A stretch of 64,000 nt of DNA from Microbacterium sp. 11MF (GTDB taxonomy: Bacteria > Actinomycetota > Actinomycetes > Actinomycetales > Microbacteriaceae). The stretch's first letter is position 1. Every line of letters starts with the position of its first letter. Positions 1 to 7,295 of this stretch are shown here, one piece after another. The notes under the pieces were generated by a model, which saw only the letters and a program-made list of their open reading frames with translations, searched no databases and was not told the origin of the DNA. A program made the translations under genes and the position numbers. The DNA lies in assembly GCF_000383475.1 (NCBI RefSeq), contig NZ_KB911460.1, positions 682,001 to 746,000 on the forward strand. Direction: 5' to 3'.

Positions 1-1
1 G

Positions 2-139
2 ATCACGGCGACCCGGCTCGGGATCGCGACGGTGGACGTCGGCATCCCGATCCTGTCGATGCACTCCGCGCGCGAGCTCGCCGGCGTGAGCGACCTGCAC
101 GACCTGTCGCGGGTGGCGGAGGCCTTCTTCACCGCCTGA
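2..139 (+). CDS. M18 family aminopeptidase, C-terminal fragment
   Basis: Only the last 45 codons are inside the window; the gene begins upstream. The fragment contains TVDVGIPILSMHSARE, which matches the conserved C-terminal block of M18 (aspartyl/aminopeptidase I type) zinc peptidases. In that family this block lies next to the last metal-ligand histidine, here the H of SMHSARE. The family removes N-terminal residues from cytoplasmic peptides. The reading frame is open from base 2 to the TGA. A long hairpin follows the stop codon. The family call is fairly secure; the substrate cannot be judged from this fragment. Confidence 0.8.
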   Translation: MTATRLGIATVDVGIPILSMHSARELAGVSDLHDLSRVAEAFFTA

Positions 140-157
140 GGCTCAACGCCGAAACGA

Positions 158-205
158 CGGATGCCGCGGGCCCGCCGACGTCATGTCGGGGACCCGCGGC
201 ATCCG
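158..205. terminator. bidirectional hairpin terminator between convergent genes
   Basis: Bases 158-170 and 193-205 are perfectly complementary (13 bp, CGGATGCCGCGGG and its complement). A smaller CCGAC/GTCGG stem lies inside the loop. The hairpin sits in the 82-bp gap between the ends of two convergent genes and has no T-run, as is common for high-GC actinobacterial terminators. Confidence 0.7.
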
Positions 206-221
206 CGGTGTCAGCTGGTGA

Positions 222-1262
222 TCAGTACCAGCCGTTGTTCTTCGAGTGGCTCCAGGCGCCGCACGGGCTGCCGTAGCGGCCGTCGATGTAGCCGAGGCCC
301 CAGGCGATCTGCGTGGCGGGGTTGGTCTGCCAGTCGGATCCGGCGCTGCTCATCTTGCTGCCGGGAAGGGCCTGCGGGATGCCGTACGCGCCGCTCGAGG
401 AGTTGTGCGCGCGGTAGTTCCAGCTGGATTCCTTGTTCCAGAGCGAGACGAGGCAGGAGAACTGGTCGTCGCCCCAGCCGTAGTTCCCGAGCATGCCCCG
501 TGCGGTCGACTGCGCGGCGGCGGCCGACGTGCCGCTGCGAGCCTTGCCACTGGTGGGGACGGAGTTCGAGGAGCTGGAGGAAGACGAAGAAGAAGAGGAC
601 GACGAGCGGGACTCGCTGGCGGCAGCCTCAGCGGCCGCTGCCTCTTCCGCAGCCTTCTTCTCGGCCGCGGCCTTAGCGGCAGCCTCTGCCTTGCGCTTCT
701 CCTCGGCGAGGCGTTCCTTTTCCTTGGCGATCGCGGCGTCGAGACGTCCCCGGAGGGCGCTGGTCTTCTCGGTGACGGCGGTGATCTCGGTCTCGAGCTC
801 GGCCGTCGCGTCGCGGGTGTCGAGCAGGAGCGGCAGCGACGACACGGTCTCGAGGTCGTCGACGGCCTTCGAGAGGCCGTCGGTGGGGACCGTGATGTCC
901 GTCGTGCCGACGTTGAGCTTGGACGCCGTGATGTCGGCGGTCACGTCGGTGGAGGCAGCCGCGGCTTCTTGTGCGCGCTGGAGTGCGGACTGGATCTTCG
1001 ACTCCGGAGCGGAGGTCGCGACGCCGTCGGTCAGCGACTCGGGAAGCTTCTGAGTGAAGGAGGCCAGAGCGATCGCCGGAGTGGAGGTCTCCGAGGATGC
1101 GGCCTGCGGCGCGGGGGCCATGGCGGTCGCGCTCGCGGCGATGACGAAGGCCGTGGTCAGCGTCGAGAGGACGAGGACCGGACGGCGCCGCAGGCGGCGG
1201 GCTTCGATCTGGGTGGAGCGGATGGAGCGGCGGGTGGAGGGCACAGTCGAGTCAGTAGGCAT
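222..1262 (-). CDS. secreted transglycosylase-like wall protein with coiled coil and poly-Ser linker
   Basis: The chosen ATG start gives 346 aa. An in-frame GTG at 1331 would add 23 residues lacking any export character. A basic stretch (ARRLRRRP) followed by a hydrophobic segment at about residues 27-48 looks like a long signal peptide or membrane anchor. Next come a variable helical region, a Lys/Glu/Ala coiled coil at about residues 170-215, and a linker with 13 consecutive serines. The last 85 residues, with WNKESSWNYRAHN, YGIPQALPGSKM and TQIAWGLGYI, resemble the lytic-transglycosylase/aggregation-promoting-factor C-terminal domain; the Glu of NKESSW is the expected catalytic residue. 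It probably cleaves peptidoglycan outside the membrane. No Shine-Dalgarno sequence is visible. Tandem GTAAC repeats lie upstream. Confidence 0.75.
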   Translation of the reverse strand: MPTDSTVPSTRRSIRSTQIEARRLRRRPVLVLSTLTTAFVIAASATAMAPAPQAASSETSTPAIALASFTQKLPESLTDGVATSAPESKIQSALQRAQEAAAASTDVTADITASKLNVGTTDITVPTDGLSKAVDDLETVSSLPLLLDTRDATAELETEITAVTEKTSALRGRLDAAIAKEKERLAEEKRKAEAAAKAAAEKKAAEEAAAAEAAASESRSSSSSSSSSSSSSNSVPTSGKARSGTSAAAAQSTARGMLGNYGWGDDQFSCLVSLWNKESSWNYRAHNSSSGAYGIPQALPGSKMSSAGSDWQTNPATQIAWGLGYIDGRYGSPCGAWSHSKNNGWY

Positions 1263-1352
1263 GCAGCAGTAATGGTTCCGTGTAGCGAGGGGCACGCCTG
1301 AGAAGGCGAGCGTGACCGTTCGGGCGGGCACGAGTCGCCCACTCTGGCCGAC

Positions 1353-1388
1353 GTACCTGGGCGTTACCCGAACGTTACCTGGGCGTAC
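1353..1388 (-). promoter_or_regulatory. tandem GTAAC repeats, candidate MtrA box
   Basis: Read on the minus strand, two GTAAC motifs (1374-1378 and 1363-1367) are 11 bp apart and flanked at 10-11 bp by two GTAC motifs (1385-1388 and 1353-1356). Direct repeats of GTnAC at 11-bp period are the reported recognition pattern of the actinobacterial response regulator MtrA, which controls cell-wall hydrolases. The block lies upstream of the wall-enzyme gene ending at 222. Binding by MtrA is inferred. Confidence 0.5.
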
Positions 1389-1464
1389 CCGATCCGTCGC
1401 CCGTTCATAAAAGTCCTGATCACGGAGCCTGGCAACTTCCTGAGGTCGGCCGCGTGGCCTTCCG

Positions 1465-1478
1465 AACGATATATCGTT
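1465..1478. promoter_or_regulatory. perfect 14-bp palindrome, candidate PadR operator
   Basis: AACGATATATCGTT is a perfect palindrome in GC-rich DNA, 30 bp upstream of the PadR start. It contains a TATCGT hexamer (1472-1477) that could act as a -10 box, so a repressor bound here would block the gene's own promoter. Autoregulation is typical of PadR proteins. Confidence 0.55.
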
Positions 1479-1508
1479 GTGTATCGGTCACCACTCAAGG
1501 GAGACAAC

Positions 1509-2120
1509 ATGAACAGTCCATTCGGTTCGCAGGGCTTCGGATCCAGCGGTTTCGGCGGCAGCGGCCGCGGGTTCGGCTCCGGCCCTCAGGGCGTGGATCT
1601 CGGCAACCTCGGCGCCGGGCTCATGGAGGCGTTCGAGCAGTTCCGCACCTCGTTCGATCAGCGCCCCGGCCCCTCTCGCATGAGCCGCGGCGACGTCCGG
1701 ACCGCGGTGCTCGCGCTCCTCGCCGAGAAGCCCATGCACGGCTACCAGATCATCCAGGAGATCGACTCGCGAAGCGGCGGATCGTGGAAGCCCAGCGCCG
1801 GGTCGGTCTACCCGACGCTCCAGCTCCTCGCGGATGAGGGACTCATCGTCGCCGAAGAGGCGGGCGGTCGGAAGACTTACTCGCTCACCGACGCGGGTCG
1901 GATGGTCGCCGACGAGGCGGCCGGCTCGGCGCCCTGGGAGACCGCTGGCCCGACGAAGGAGCACCACCCGCGCGCGACGGCGCTGCCGAAGGCGGGCGTC
2001 GAATTGGCGCAGGCCGCCGCGCAGGTGGCGCGATCCGGGTCCCCCGAGCAGGTGGCGGAGGCCGTGGAGATCCTCGAAGAGGCTCGCCGTCGGCTCTACG
2101 CCCTGCTCGCGCAGGGCTGA
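1509..2120 (+). CDS. PadR family transcriptional regulator
   Basis: The protein is 203 aa. Its first 55 residues are glycine-rich and low in complexity (MNSPFGSQGFGSSGFGGSGR). A PadR winged helix follows, with RTAVLALLAEKPMHGYQIIQEI, the S-G-S-VYPTL core and EEAGGRKTYSLTDAGR. PadR proteins are dimeric repressors that respond to phenolics or drugs. The ATG at 1509 is preceded by GGGAG at a suitable distance; an in-frame ATG at 1479 lies inside the leader and lacks a ribosome-binding site. A kinase gene starts 5 bp after the stop codon, so the two are probably co-transcribed. The Gly-rich N-terminal extension is unusual for the family. Confidence 0.88.
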   Translation: MNSPFGSQGFGSSGFGGSGRGFGSGPQGVDLGNLGAGLMEAFEQFRTSFDQRPGPSRMSRGDVRTAVLALLAEKPMHGYQIIQEIDSRSGGSWKPSAGSVYPTLQLLADEGLIVAEEAGGRKTYSLTDAGRMVADEAAGSAPWETAGPTKEHHPRATALPKAGVELAQAAAQVARSGSPEQVAEAVEILEEARRRLYALLAQG

Positions 2121-2125
2121 TCCGC

Positions 2126-3853
2126 GTGGCAGCACGGCGTCGGGAAGGCGAGGACCTTCCCGACGACCGCGATGCGCGGGCGCGCTATCGGCGGATCCTC
2201 CGTTTCGCGGCGAGGGCACTCGCCGTCACATGGTGGTTCGAGCTCTTCCTGCCGCGAATCGGCCTCGGCTGGATCGGTGTGCGGGGACGCTCGGCGCGCA
2301 TGCAGCGCATCGCCCGCCGATTCCACGGTCTCGCGATCGACCTCGGTGGCCTGATGATCAAGGTGGGCCAGTTCATGTCGTCGCGCCTGGACGTCCTTCC
2401 TCCCGAGATCACGAAGGAACTGGAAGGACTGCAGGACGAAGTCCCTGCCGTCCCGTTCCCCGAGATCCGTGCCGAGGCCGAAGGGCAGCTCGGCGTGCCG
2501 CTCGACCGCGCGTTCGTCGCCGTGGAGAGCGTGCCGGTGGCCGCGGCATCCCTCGGTCAGGCCCATCGGGCCAGGCTGTCGGAGGAGGATGCCGCCCTCA
2601 CCGGGCTCGACGCCGTCATCCTGAAAGTGCAGCGCCCCGGGATCCAGCGGATCGTCGACACCGATCTCGCGGCGCTGCGTCGCGTGGGCCGGTGGCTCAG
2701 CCACGTCCGCATCGTGTCGGACCGCGTCGACGCCCCCCAGCTCGTCGAGGAGTTCGCCGAGACGAGTCTCGAGGAGATCGACTACCTGCAGGAGGCGGCC
2801 AACGGCGAACGGTTCGCGGCGGACTTCGCCGGTGATCCCCGCGTGGGCGTCCCCGCGGTCGTCTGGGAGCGCACGTCCCGTCGCGCGCTCACGCTCGAGG
2901 ACGTCACGGCGATCAAGATCACCGACCACGACGCGTTGCGTGCCGCCGGGATCGATCCCGCCGAGGTCGCGAAGGTGTTCGCGTCGGTCATGTTCGACCA
3001 GGTGTTCACCCACGGGTTCTTCCACGCCGACCCGCATCCGGGGAACATCTTCGTCACGCCTCTCACGGGGACGGATGCCGCCGGTGCCGACGCCCCGTCG
3101 TGGCGGCTCACCTTCATCGACTTCGGCATGATGGGCGAGGTCCCGCCGGGCCTGCGAAACGGATTGCGGCGCCTCATGATCGCCGTCGCCGCCCGCGACG
3201 GTGTCGCGCTCGTGCAGAGCATCCGCGACGTGGGCGTCCTGCTGCCGAGCGCGGACACGACCGAGCTCGAACGAGCGATGACGCAGCTCTTCGCCCGCTT
3301 CGGCGGCATGGGGTTCGCCGAACTCCGCGAGGTGGACCCGCGGGAGTTCCGCGCGTTCGCGATCGAGTTCCAGGACGTCGTGCGGGCACTCCCGTTCCAG
3401 TTGCCGGAGAACTTCCTCCTCATCGTTCGCGCGATGTCGCTGACCTCGGGTGTCTGCAGCGCCCTGGATCCGACCTTCAACCTCTGGGATGCGGTCGAAC
3501 CGTACGCCTCACGTCTCGTCCGCGAGGAAGGACGCAACGCCGTCGGCGACGTCCTGCGGCGTGCCGTCTCGAGCATCACGACCGCGTCGCGGCTGCCGGG
3601 GCGCGTGGATGAGCTCATCACGCGTGTGGAGGACCGGCGGATCTCGTTCCCCGACCCGGCACTGGAACGCCGCGTCGCGCGGCTGGAGCAGCTGGGCCGT
3701 CGCACGCTGTCGGGACTGCTGTTCGCCGCCCTCCTGGTCGGCGGGGCGACACTGCGTCCCGACGACCCGGTTCTCGGCGGCGTCCTGATGACCGGTTCGC
3801 TCCTGCCTCTCGCCCACGCGCTCCTGGCGGGCGTCTTCGGCCGCCGCGGGTGA
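2126..3853 (+). CDS. ABC1/UbiB (AarF) family atypical kinase
   Basis: The protein is 575 aa. It shows the UbiB hallmarks in order: KVGQF (K at about residue 79, replacing the glycine-rich loop of ordinary kinases), ASLGQAHRA, the ATP-binding lysine region ILKVQRPGI, HADPHPGNIF from about 300, and the metal-binding DFG at 332. Two hydrophobic segments close the C-terminus, so it is probably membrane-anchored. Members support quinone biosynthesis or lipid homeostasis by an ATPase activity whose substrate is poorly defined. The GTG start lies 5 bp after the padR stop codon, which suggests drug- or lipid-responsive control by that regulator. Confidence 0.88.
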   Translation: MAARRREGEDLPDDRDARARYRRILRFAARALAVTWWFELFLPRIGLGWIGVRGRSARMQRIARRFHGLAIDLGGLMIKVGQFMSSRLDVLPPEITKELEGLQDEVPAVPFPEIRAEAEGQLGVPLDRAFVAVESVPVAAASLGQAHRARLSEEDAALTGLDAVILKVQRPGIQRIVDTDLAALRRVGRWLSHVRIVSDRVDAPQLVEEFAETSLEEIDYLQEAANGERFAADFAGDPRVGVPAVVWERTSRRALTLEDVTAIKITDHDALRAAGIDPAEVAKVFASVMFDQVFTHGFFHADPHPGNIFVTPLTGTDAAGADAPSWRLTFIDFGMMGEVPPGLRNGLRRLMIAVAARDGVALVQSIRDVGVLLPSADTTELERAMTQLFARFGGMGFAELREVDPREFRAFAIEFQDVVRALPFQLPENFLLIVRAMSLTSGVCSALDPTFNLWDAVEPYASRLVREEGRNAVGDVLRRAVSSITTASRLPGRVDELITRVEDRRISFPDPALERRVARLEQLGRRTLSGLLFAALLVGGATLRPDDPVLGGVLMTGSLLPLAHALLAGVFGRRG

Positions 3854-3868
3854 CGGGCGGCCGCCGCC

Positions 3869-3874
3869 TAGGAT
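3869..3874 (+). promoter_or_regulatory. -10 box of the NYN gene
   Basis: TAGGAT lies 49 bp before the ATG. Unlike most genes here it is not adjacent to the start codon, and the gene has a Shine-Dalgarno sequence (GGAGGAGG). Confidence 0.45.
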
Positions 3875-3923
3875 GAGTCGGGCGCACCGGCACAGCTCTG
3901 ACGGTGCGCGTGGAGGAGGCGGC

Positions 3924-4481
3924 ATGGCCGACAACCGGAGGACCTGGATTCTCGTCGACGGCGAGAACATCGACGCGACCCTCGGCGGATCGATCCTGGG
4001 GCGGCGCCCCCAGCCCGACGAGCGGCCCCGGTGGGACCGCATCCTCACCTTCGTCGCCGACCAATGGAACCAGGACGCACGCGGCCTCTTCTTCCTGAAT
4101 GCCTCGACGAACCTGCCGATGTCGTTCGTGCAGGCCCTCCTCGCGCTCGGCTACCAGCCAGTGCCGCTGTCGGGCGACCCCGACGAGAAGGTCGTCGACC
4201 TCGCCATCCAGCGGACGCTCCAGGCACTGCAGCAGCACGGTGACGACGTGGTGCTCGTCAGTCACGACGGCGACTTCGTCGACGACCTCGGCGTCCTCGC
4301 CGACGGATCGCGACGCATCGGCGTGCTGGCATTCGAGGAGTTCCGCAACGCCGGCTTCGCCCAGATCCCCGGCATCCGCTTCTTCGATCTCGAATACGAC
4401 GCCGGCGCGTTCGACGCGCAGCTGCCGCGCGTGCGGATCATCCCGATCGACGAGTTCGACCCGGAGCAGTTCCTGCGCTGA
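3924..4481 (+). CDS. NYN domain protein (PIN-like nuclease fold)
   Basis: The protein is 185 aa. The start at 3924 follows GGAGGAGGC; an upstream in-frame ATG (3873) overlaps the probable -10 box. WILVDGENIDATLG at the N-terminus carries the first acidic residue of the NYN active site. DEKVVDLAIQRTLQAL and VVLVSHDGDFVDDLGVLA supply the others. NYN proteins such as LabA or Limkain-type nucleases adopt a PIN fold and usually act on RNA with a metal ion. No RNA-binding domain is fused. It converges with the next gene, only 6 bp away. Confidence 0.82.
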   Translation: MADNRRTWILVDGENIDATLGGSILGRRPQPDERPRWDRILTFVADQWNQDARGLFFLNASTNLPMSFVQALLALGYQPVPLSGDPDEKVVDLAIQRTLQALQQHGDDVVLVSHDGDFVDDLGVLADGSRRIGVLAFEEFRNAGFAQIPGIRFFDLEYDAGAFDAQLPRVRIIPIDEFDPEQFLR

Positions 4482-4487
4482 GCGGGG

Positions 4488-5522
4488 TCAGGCGAACCGC
4501 ACCCAGTTCGCGCCGCGGCCGGTCTCGTACCGCCCCTGCAGGTGCAGGTCGGCGCCGTCGACGCGGTACAGCGAGACTGTCGTCGACCGCTCGCCCGCCG
4601 CGACGAGCAGCGCGCGGTCGTCGCTCACGGCGAACCCGCGCGGCTGCTCCTCGGTCGCCGCGAAGCCGGTCGGCGCGCTGAGCGAGCCGTCGGCGTCGAT
4701 GCGCAGCGCCGCGAGGGTGCTCGCCGTGCGCTCCGACGCCCACACGACGCCGTCGGTGAGGTGGATGTCGGCGCCCCAGACGTAGTGGTTCTCGCGCGGG
4801 TCCTCGTCGATGACGCTGTGGCGGAGCTTCTCGGACGGGTCGTGGGCCGGGGTCGCGTCGACGAAGTCGAGGATGCCGTTCGCCGGGTCGCGGCGGAAAC
4901 GCAGCACCTCGCCCGTGAACTCGGTGAGGACGTAGACGGTCCTCTCGTCGTCGCTGAACGCGAGGTGCCGCGGTCCACTCCCTGCGGGGGCGTCCGCGGT
5001 CGCCGGGTCGAGCGCGGAGAGGGAGAGGTCGTCGCCCAGTGCGTACTGCGCGATGAGGTCGGTCTCGAGCGAGACGAAGTAGGCGTGGCGCCCGTCGCCG
5101 CTCGCGAGCACCGAATGCAGCCGCGGGAACCGCACCTCGGTGGTCGGTGCGGAGACGACGCCGTCGTCGCCGACCGCGCACACGATGCCGTACCCGCCCG
5201 AGTAGGCCGCGCCGAGCAGCACGGAACCCTGCCGCGTCAGCGAGAGGTAGTTCATCGCGCCACCGGGCAGCGCGACCCGCGAGAGCGGGGTGAGCGCGCC
5301 GGTCTCGCGATCCAGGGCGAGGGTCAGGATGCCGGCGTCCGGGTTGTCGTCGTCGGCCTTCACCGATGCGTACACGACGCCACGGTCGACGTCGACGGCG
5401 AAGTTCGAGCAGCCGGTGGTGCCCGCAGTGACGGCGAGGCGTTCGAGCCCGGCATCCGTCACGCGGAACGTGCTGATCGAGGAGTCACCGGCATTGGCCA
5501 CGAGGACGAGCGAAGAGGACAT
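4488..5522 (-). CDS. lactonase family seven-bladed beta-propeller protein
   Basis: The protein is 344 aa, the usual length for YbhE/Pgl-type 6-phosphogluconolactonase-like propellers. Blade-like repeats occur throughout, including DAGILTLALDRETGALTP, HSVLASGDGRHAYFVS, RHLAFSDDERTVYVLTE and RGFAVSDDRALLVAA. RHL with HNYVWG-like NHYVWGADIHLT matches the family's conserved segments. The likely role is hydrolysis of 6-phosphogluconolactone or a related sugar lactone in the cytoplasm; other lactones are possible. The ATG lies exactly 6 nt after a TACGAT box, so a leaderless mRNA is likely. Confidence 0.8.
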   Translation of the reverse strand: MSSSLVLVANAGDSSISTFRVTDAGLERLAVTAGTTGCSNFAVDVDRGVVYASVKADDDNPDAGILTLALDRETGALTPLSRVALPGGAMNYLSLTRQGSVLLGAAYSGGYGIVCAVGDDGVVSAPTTEVRFPRLHSVLASGDGRHAYFVSLETDLIAQYALGDDLSLSALDPATADAPAGSGPRHLAFSDDERTVYVLTEFTGEVLRFRRDPANGILDFVDATPAHDPSEKLRHSVIDEDPRENHYVWGADIHLTDGVVWASERTASTLAALRIDADGSLSAPTGFAATEEQPRGFAVSDDRALLVAAGERSTTVSLYRVDGADLHLQGRYETGRGANWVRFA

Positions 5523-5528
5523 GATCCG

Positions 5529-5534
5529 ATCGTA
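5529..5534 (-). promoter_or_regulatory. -10 box, leaderless start of lactonase gene
   Basis: TACGAT on the minus strand ends 6 nt before the ATG at 5522; there is no Shine-Dalgarno sequence. Confidence 0.6.
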
Positions 5535-5571
5535 TGCCGCTGACCGGAGCGGCCGCTGCGGTCGCCGGGAG

Positions 5572-5577
5572 TAGGGT
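5572..5577 (+). promoter_or_regulatory. -10 box before the TauE leader ORF
   Basis: TAGGGT ends 6 nt before the ATG of the small ORF at 5584. Confidence 0.55.
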
Positions 5578-5583
5578 CGAGGC

Positions 5584-5613
5584 ATGCGTTTCGTGTCGGA
5601 TCTGCCCTCGTGA
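5584..5613 (+). CDS. 9-codon upstream ORF coupled to the TauE gene
   Basis: ATG at 5584 opens a nine-residue peptide (MRFVSDLPS) whose TGA overlaps the GTG start of the exporter as GTGA. The ATG sits exactly 6 nt after a TAGGGT box. The exporter's GTG has no Shine-Dalgarno sequence of its own. A ribosome starting leaderlessly here would therefore terminate on the main start codon and could reinitiate. No family is recognisable; this is a positional inference. Confidence 0.4.
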   Translation: MRFVSDLPS

Positions 5614-6407
5614 CCGCGCTCCCGACCATCAACCGCACCCCGCGCTACTACCTGAGCGCCCTCGGCATCGGTCTGCTCGCCGGGCTCATGTCGGGCATGT
5701 TCGGAGTCGGCGGCGGCACGGTCATCGTCCCGCTCCTGCTGACGCTCCTCGTCTTCGACCAGCGCCGCGCCGCAGGCACGTCGCTCGCCGCCATCGTCCC
5801 GACCGCCGCCGTCGGCGTCATCTCGTACGCCGCTGTCGGTGCGGTGGCGTGGATCCCCGCGCTCATCCTCGCCGCGGCCGCCGTCATCGGTGCGCAGGTC
5901 GGCACCTGGCTGCTCGCGCGGCTGCCGCAGAACGCGATCCGGTGGGGGTTCATCGCCTTCCTCGTCGTCGTGATCGTGATGCTGTTCATCGTGGTGCCGT
6001 CGCGTGATGCGGAGGTCCCCCTGACGTGGGGCACCGGTATCGGATTCGCCGTGCTCGGCGTCTTCACCGGGATCATGGCGGGGCTCCTCGGCGTGGGCGG
6101 CGGAGTCATCGTCGTGCCGGCGCTCATGTTCCTCTTCGGGACGAGCGACCTCGTCGCCAAGGGCACCTCGCTGCTGATGATGATCCCCACCGCCATCTCG
6201 GGCACGATCGGCAACCTGCGTCGCCACAACGTCGACCTCGTCGCGGCGGCGGTCATCGGCGTCGCGGCGTGCACGACCACGGCTCTCGGCGCCTGGCTCG
6301 CGACCCTCGTCGATCCCTTCACGGCGAACGTCCTCTTCGCGGTGTACCTCACCTTCATCGCGGTGCAGCTCGGGATCAAAGCGATCCGCGCCCACCGCGC
6401 CCGCTGA
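5610..6407 (+). CDS. sulfite exporter TauE/SafE family protein
   Basis: The protein is 265 aa with about eight hydrophobic segments in two homologous halves. Each half starts with a glycine-rich repeat typical of the family: GLLAGLMSGMFGVGGGTVIVPLLL near residue 15 and GIMAGLLGVGGGVIVVPALM near residue 155. Members export sulfite, sulfoacetate or related anions across the cytoplasmic membrane. The substrate here is unknown, since no sulfur metabolism gene is adjacent. The GTG start overlaps the stop codon of a tiny upstream ORF. Confidence 0.88.
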   Translation: MTALPTINRTPRYYLSALGIGLLAGLMSGMFGVGGGTVIVPLLLTLLVFDQRRAAGTSLAAIVPTAAVGVISYAAVGAVAWIPALILAAAAVIGAQVGTWLLARLPQNAIRWGFIAFLVVVIVMLFIVVPSRDAEVPLTWGTGIGFAVLGVFTGIMAGLLGVGGGVIVVPALMFLFGTSDLVAKGTSLLMMIPTAISGTIGNLRRHNVDLVAAAVIGVAACTTTALGAWLATLVDPFTANVLFAVYLTFIAVQLGIKAIRAHRAR

Positions 6408-6432
6408 CCGGACCCGCGGGAGGCCCGGACGG

Positions 6433-6438
6433 TAGGAT
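6433..6438 (+). promoter_or_regulatory. -10 box, leaderless start of HadA-like gene
   Basis: TAGGAT ends 6 nt before the GTG at 6445. Confidence 0.6.
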
Positions 6439-6444
6439 CGTCCG

Positions 6445-6891
6445 GTGCCTGTGAATCCCGAGTTGCTCGGTCGAGCCTTCCCGCCGACCACCCCGTACCT
6501 CGTCGGACGTGAGAAGGTGCGCGAGTTCGCCCGTGCCGTCTTCGCGACCGACCCGCAGCACGACGACCCGGCCGCGGCTCAGGCCCTCGGCTACGCCGAC
6601 GTCGTCGCGCCGCCCACCTTCGCGATGGTGATCCAGGACATCACGCTGCAGCAGCTGCTGGGCGAGCCCGACTCGGGCATCGTGCTCGAGCGCGTCGTCC
6701 ACGCCGAGCAGCGCTTCCGGTACACGCGACCCATCGTCGCCGGCGACGAGCTGACCGGGCGTCTCACGGTCACCGGCATCCGTGCATTCGGCAAGGGTGC
6801 GATGGTGACGAGCGAAGCCGAGATCACGGATGCCGGTGGCGACCACGTCGTCACGGCGACGTCCGTCCTGCTGGTGGGAGGAGACGAATGA
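6445..6891 (+). CDS. HadA-like FAS1-type MaoC dehydratase subunit
   Basis: The protein is 148 aa. It begins with NPELLGRAFPPTTPYLVGREKVREFA and contains VVAPPTFAMVIQ and HAEQRFRYTRPIVAGDEL. This is the layout of the N-terminal hot-dog subunit of (3R)-hydroxyacyl-ACP dehydratase (HadA/HadC or UPF0336 type). In mycobacteria this subunit stabilises the substrate tail while HadB supplies catalysis. It overlaps the HadB-like gene by ATGA, so the two probably form a heterodimer. The role outside mycolate-makers is unclear; hydroxyacyl dehydration in fatty acid or lipid metabolism is the reasonable guess. Confidence 0.82.
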   Translation: MPVNPELLGRAFPPTTPYLVGREKVREFARAVFATDPQHDDPAAAQALGYADVVAPPTFAMVIQDITLQQLLGEPDSGIVLERVVHAEQRFRYTRPIVAGDELTGRLTVTGIRAFGKGAMVTSEAEITDAGGDHVVTATSVLLVGGDE

Positions 6892-7295
6892 TCCCCCTCG
6901 AGGTCGGCGCGGTCGTCGCCGAGCGCACCGTCCACCTGACGCGCGCGTCGCTCGTCCGGTACGCGGGAGCGTCGGGCGACTTCAACCCCATCCACTACAA
7001 CGACGCCGTCGCCGAGCGCGTCGGCCTGCCCGGCGTCCTCGCCCACGGCATGCTGACGATGGGCCTCGCCGTCGAGACGATCGTCGAGTGGCTCGGCGAC
7101 TCCGGTCGCATCCTCGAGTACGGCGTGCGCTTCACGCGCCCCGTCCTCGTCGACACCGAGGCCGGCGCGGACGTCACGGTCGTCGCGAAGGTCGGCGCGG
7201 TCGACGACGATGCCGTGCGTATCGATCTGACGGTCAGCCACGACGGCACGACCGTCCTCGGCAAGGCGCAGGTGCGCGTCCGCGCGGCATCCTGA
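6888..7295 (+). CDS. HadB-like catalytic MaoC dehydratase subunit
   Basis: The protein is 135 aa with a single hot-dog fold. The hydratase motif YAGASGDFNPIHYND carries the catalytic Asp and His, followed by LPGVLAHGMLTMG and VRFTRPVLVDTEAG. Paired with the preceding subunit it should dehydrate (3R)-hydroxyacyl thioesters. The stop codon overlaps the murB start (TGATG), so a lipid enzyme and a peptidoglycan enzyme share one transcript. The same neighbourhood occurs in other actinobacteria. Confidence 0.85.
   Translation: MIPLEVGAVVAERTVHLTRASLVRYAGASGDFNPIHYNDAVAERVGLPGVLAHGMLTMGLAVETIVEWLGDSGRILEYGVRFTRPVLVDTEAGADVTVVAKVGAVDDDAVRIDLTVSHDGTTVLGKAQVRVRAAS

Noticed and set aside
161..676. Plus-strand open frames over the wall-enzyme gene
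   Set aside because: Arg- and Ser-rich translations with no start signal; they arise from the antisense of the secreted enzyme.
1263..1400. Possible c-di-AMP (ydaO-type) riboswitch upstream of the wall enzyme
   Set aside because: Such riboswitches often precede actinobacterial wall hydrolases, but I could not find the conserved paired core; the repeats present are direct, not the riboswitch's helices.
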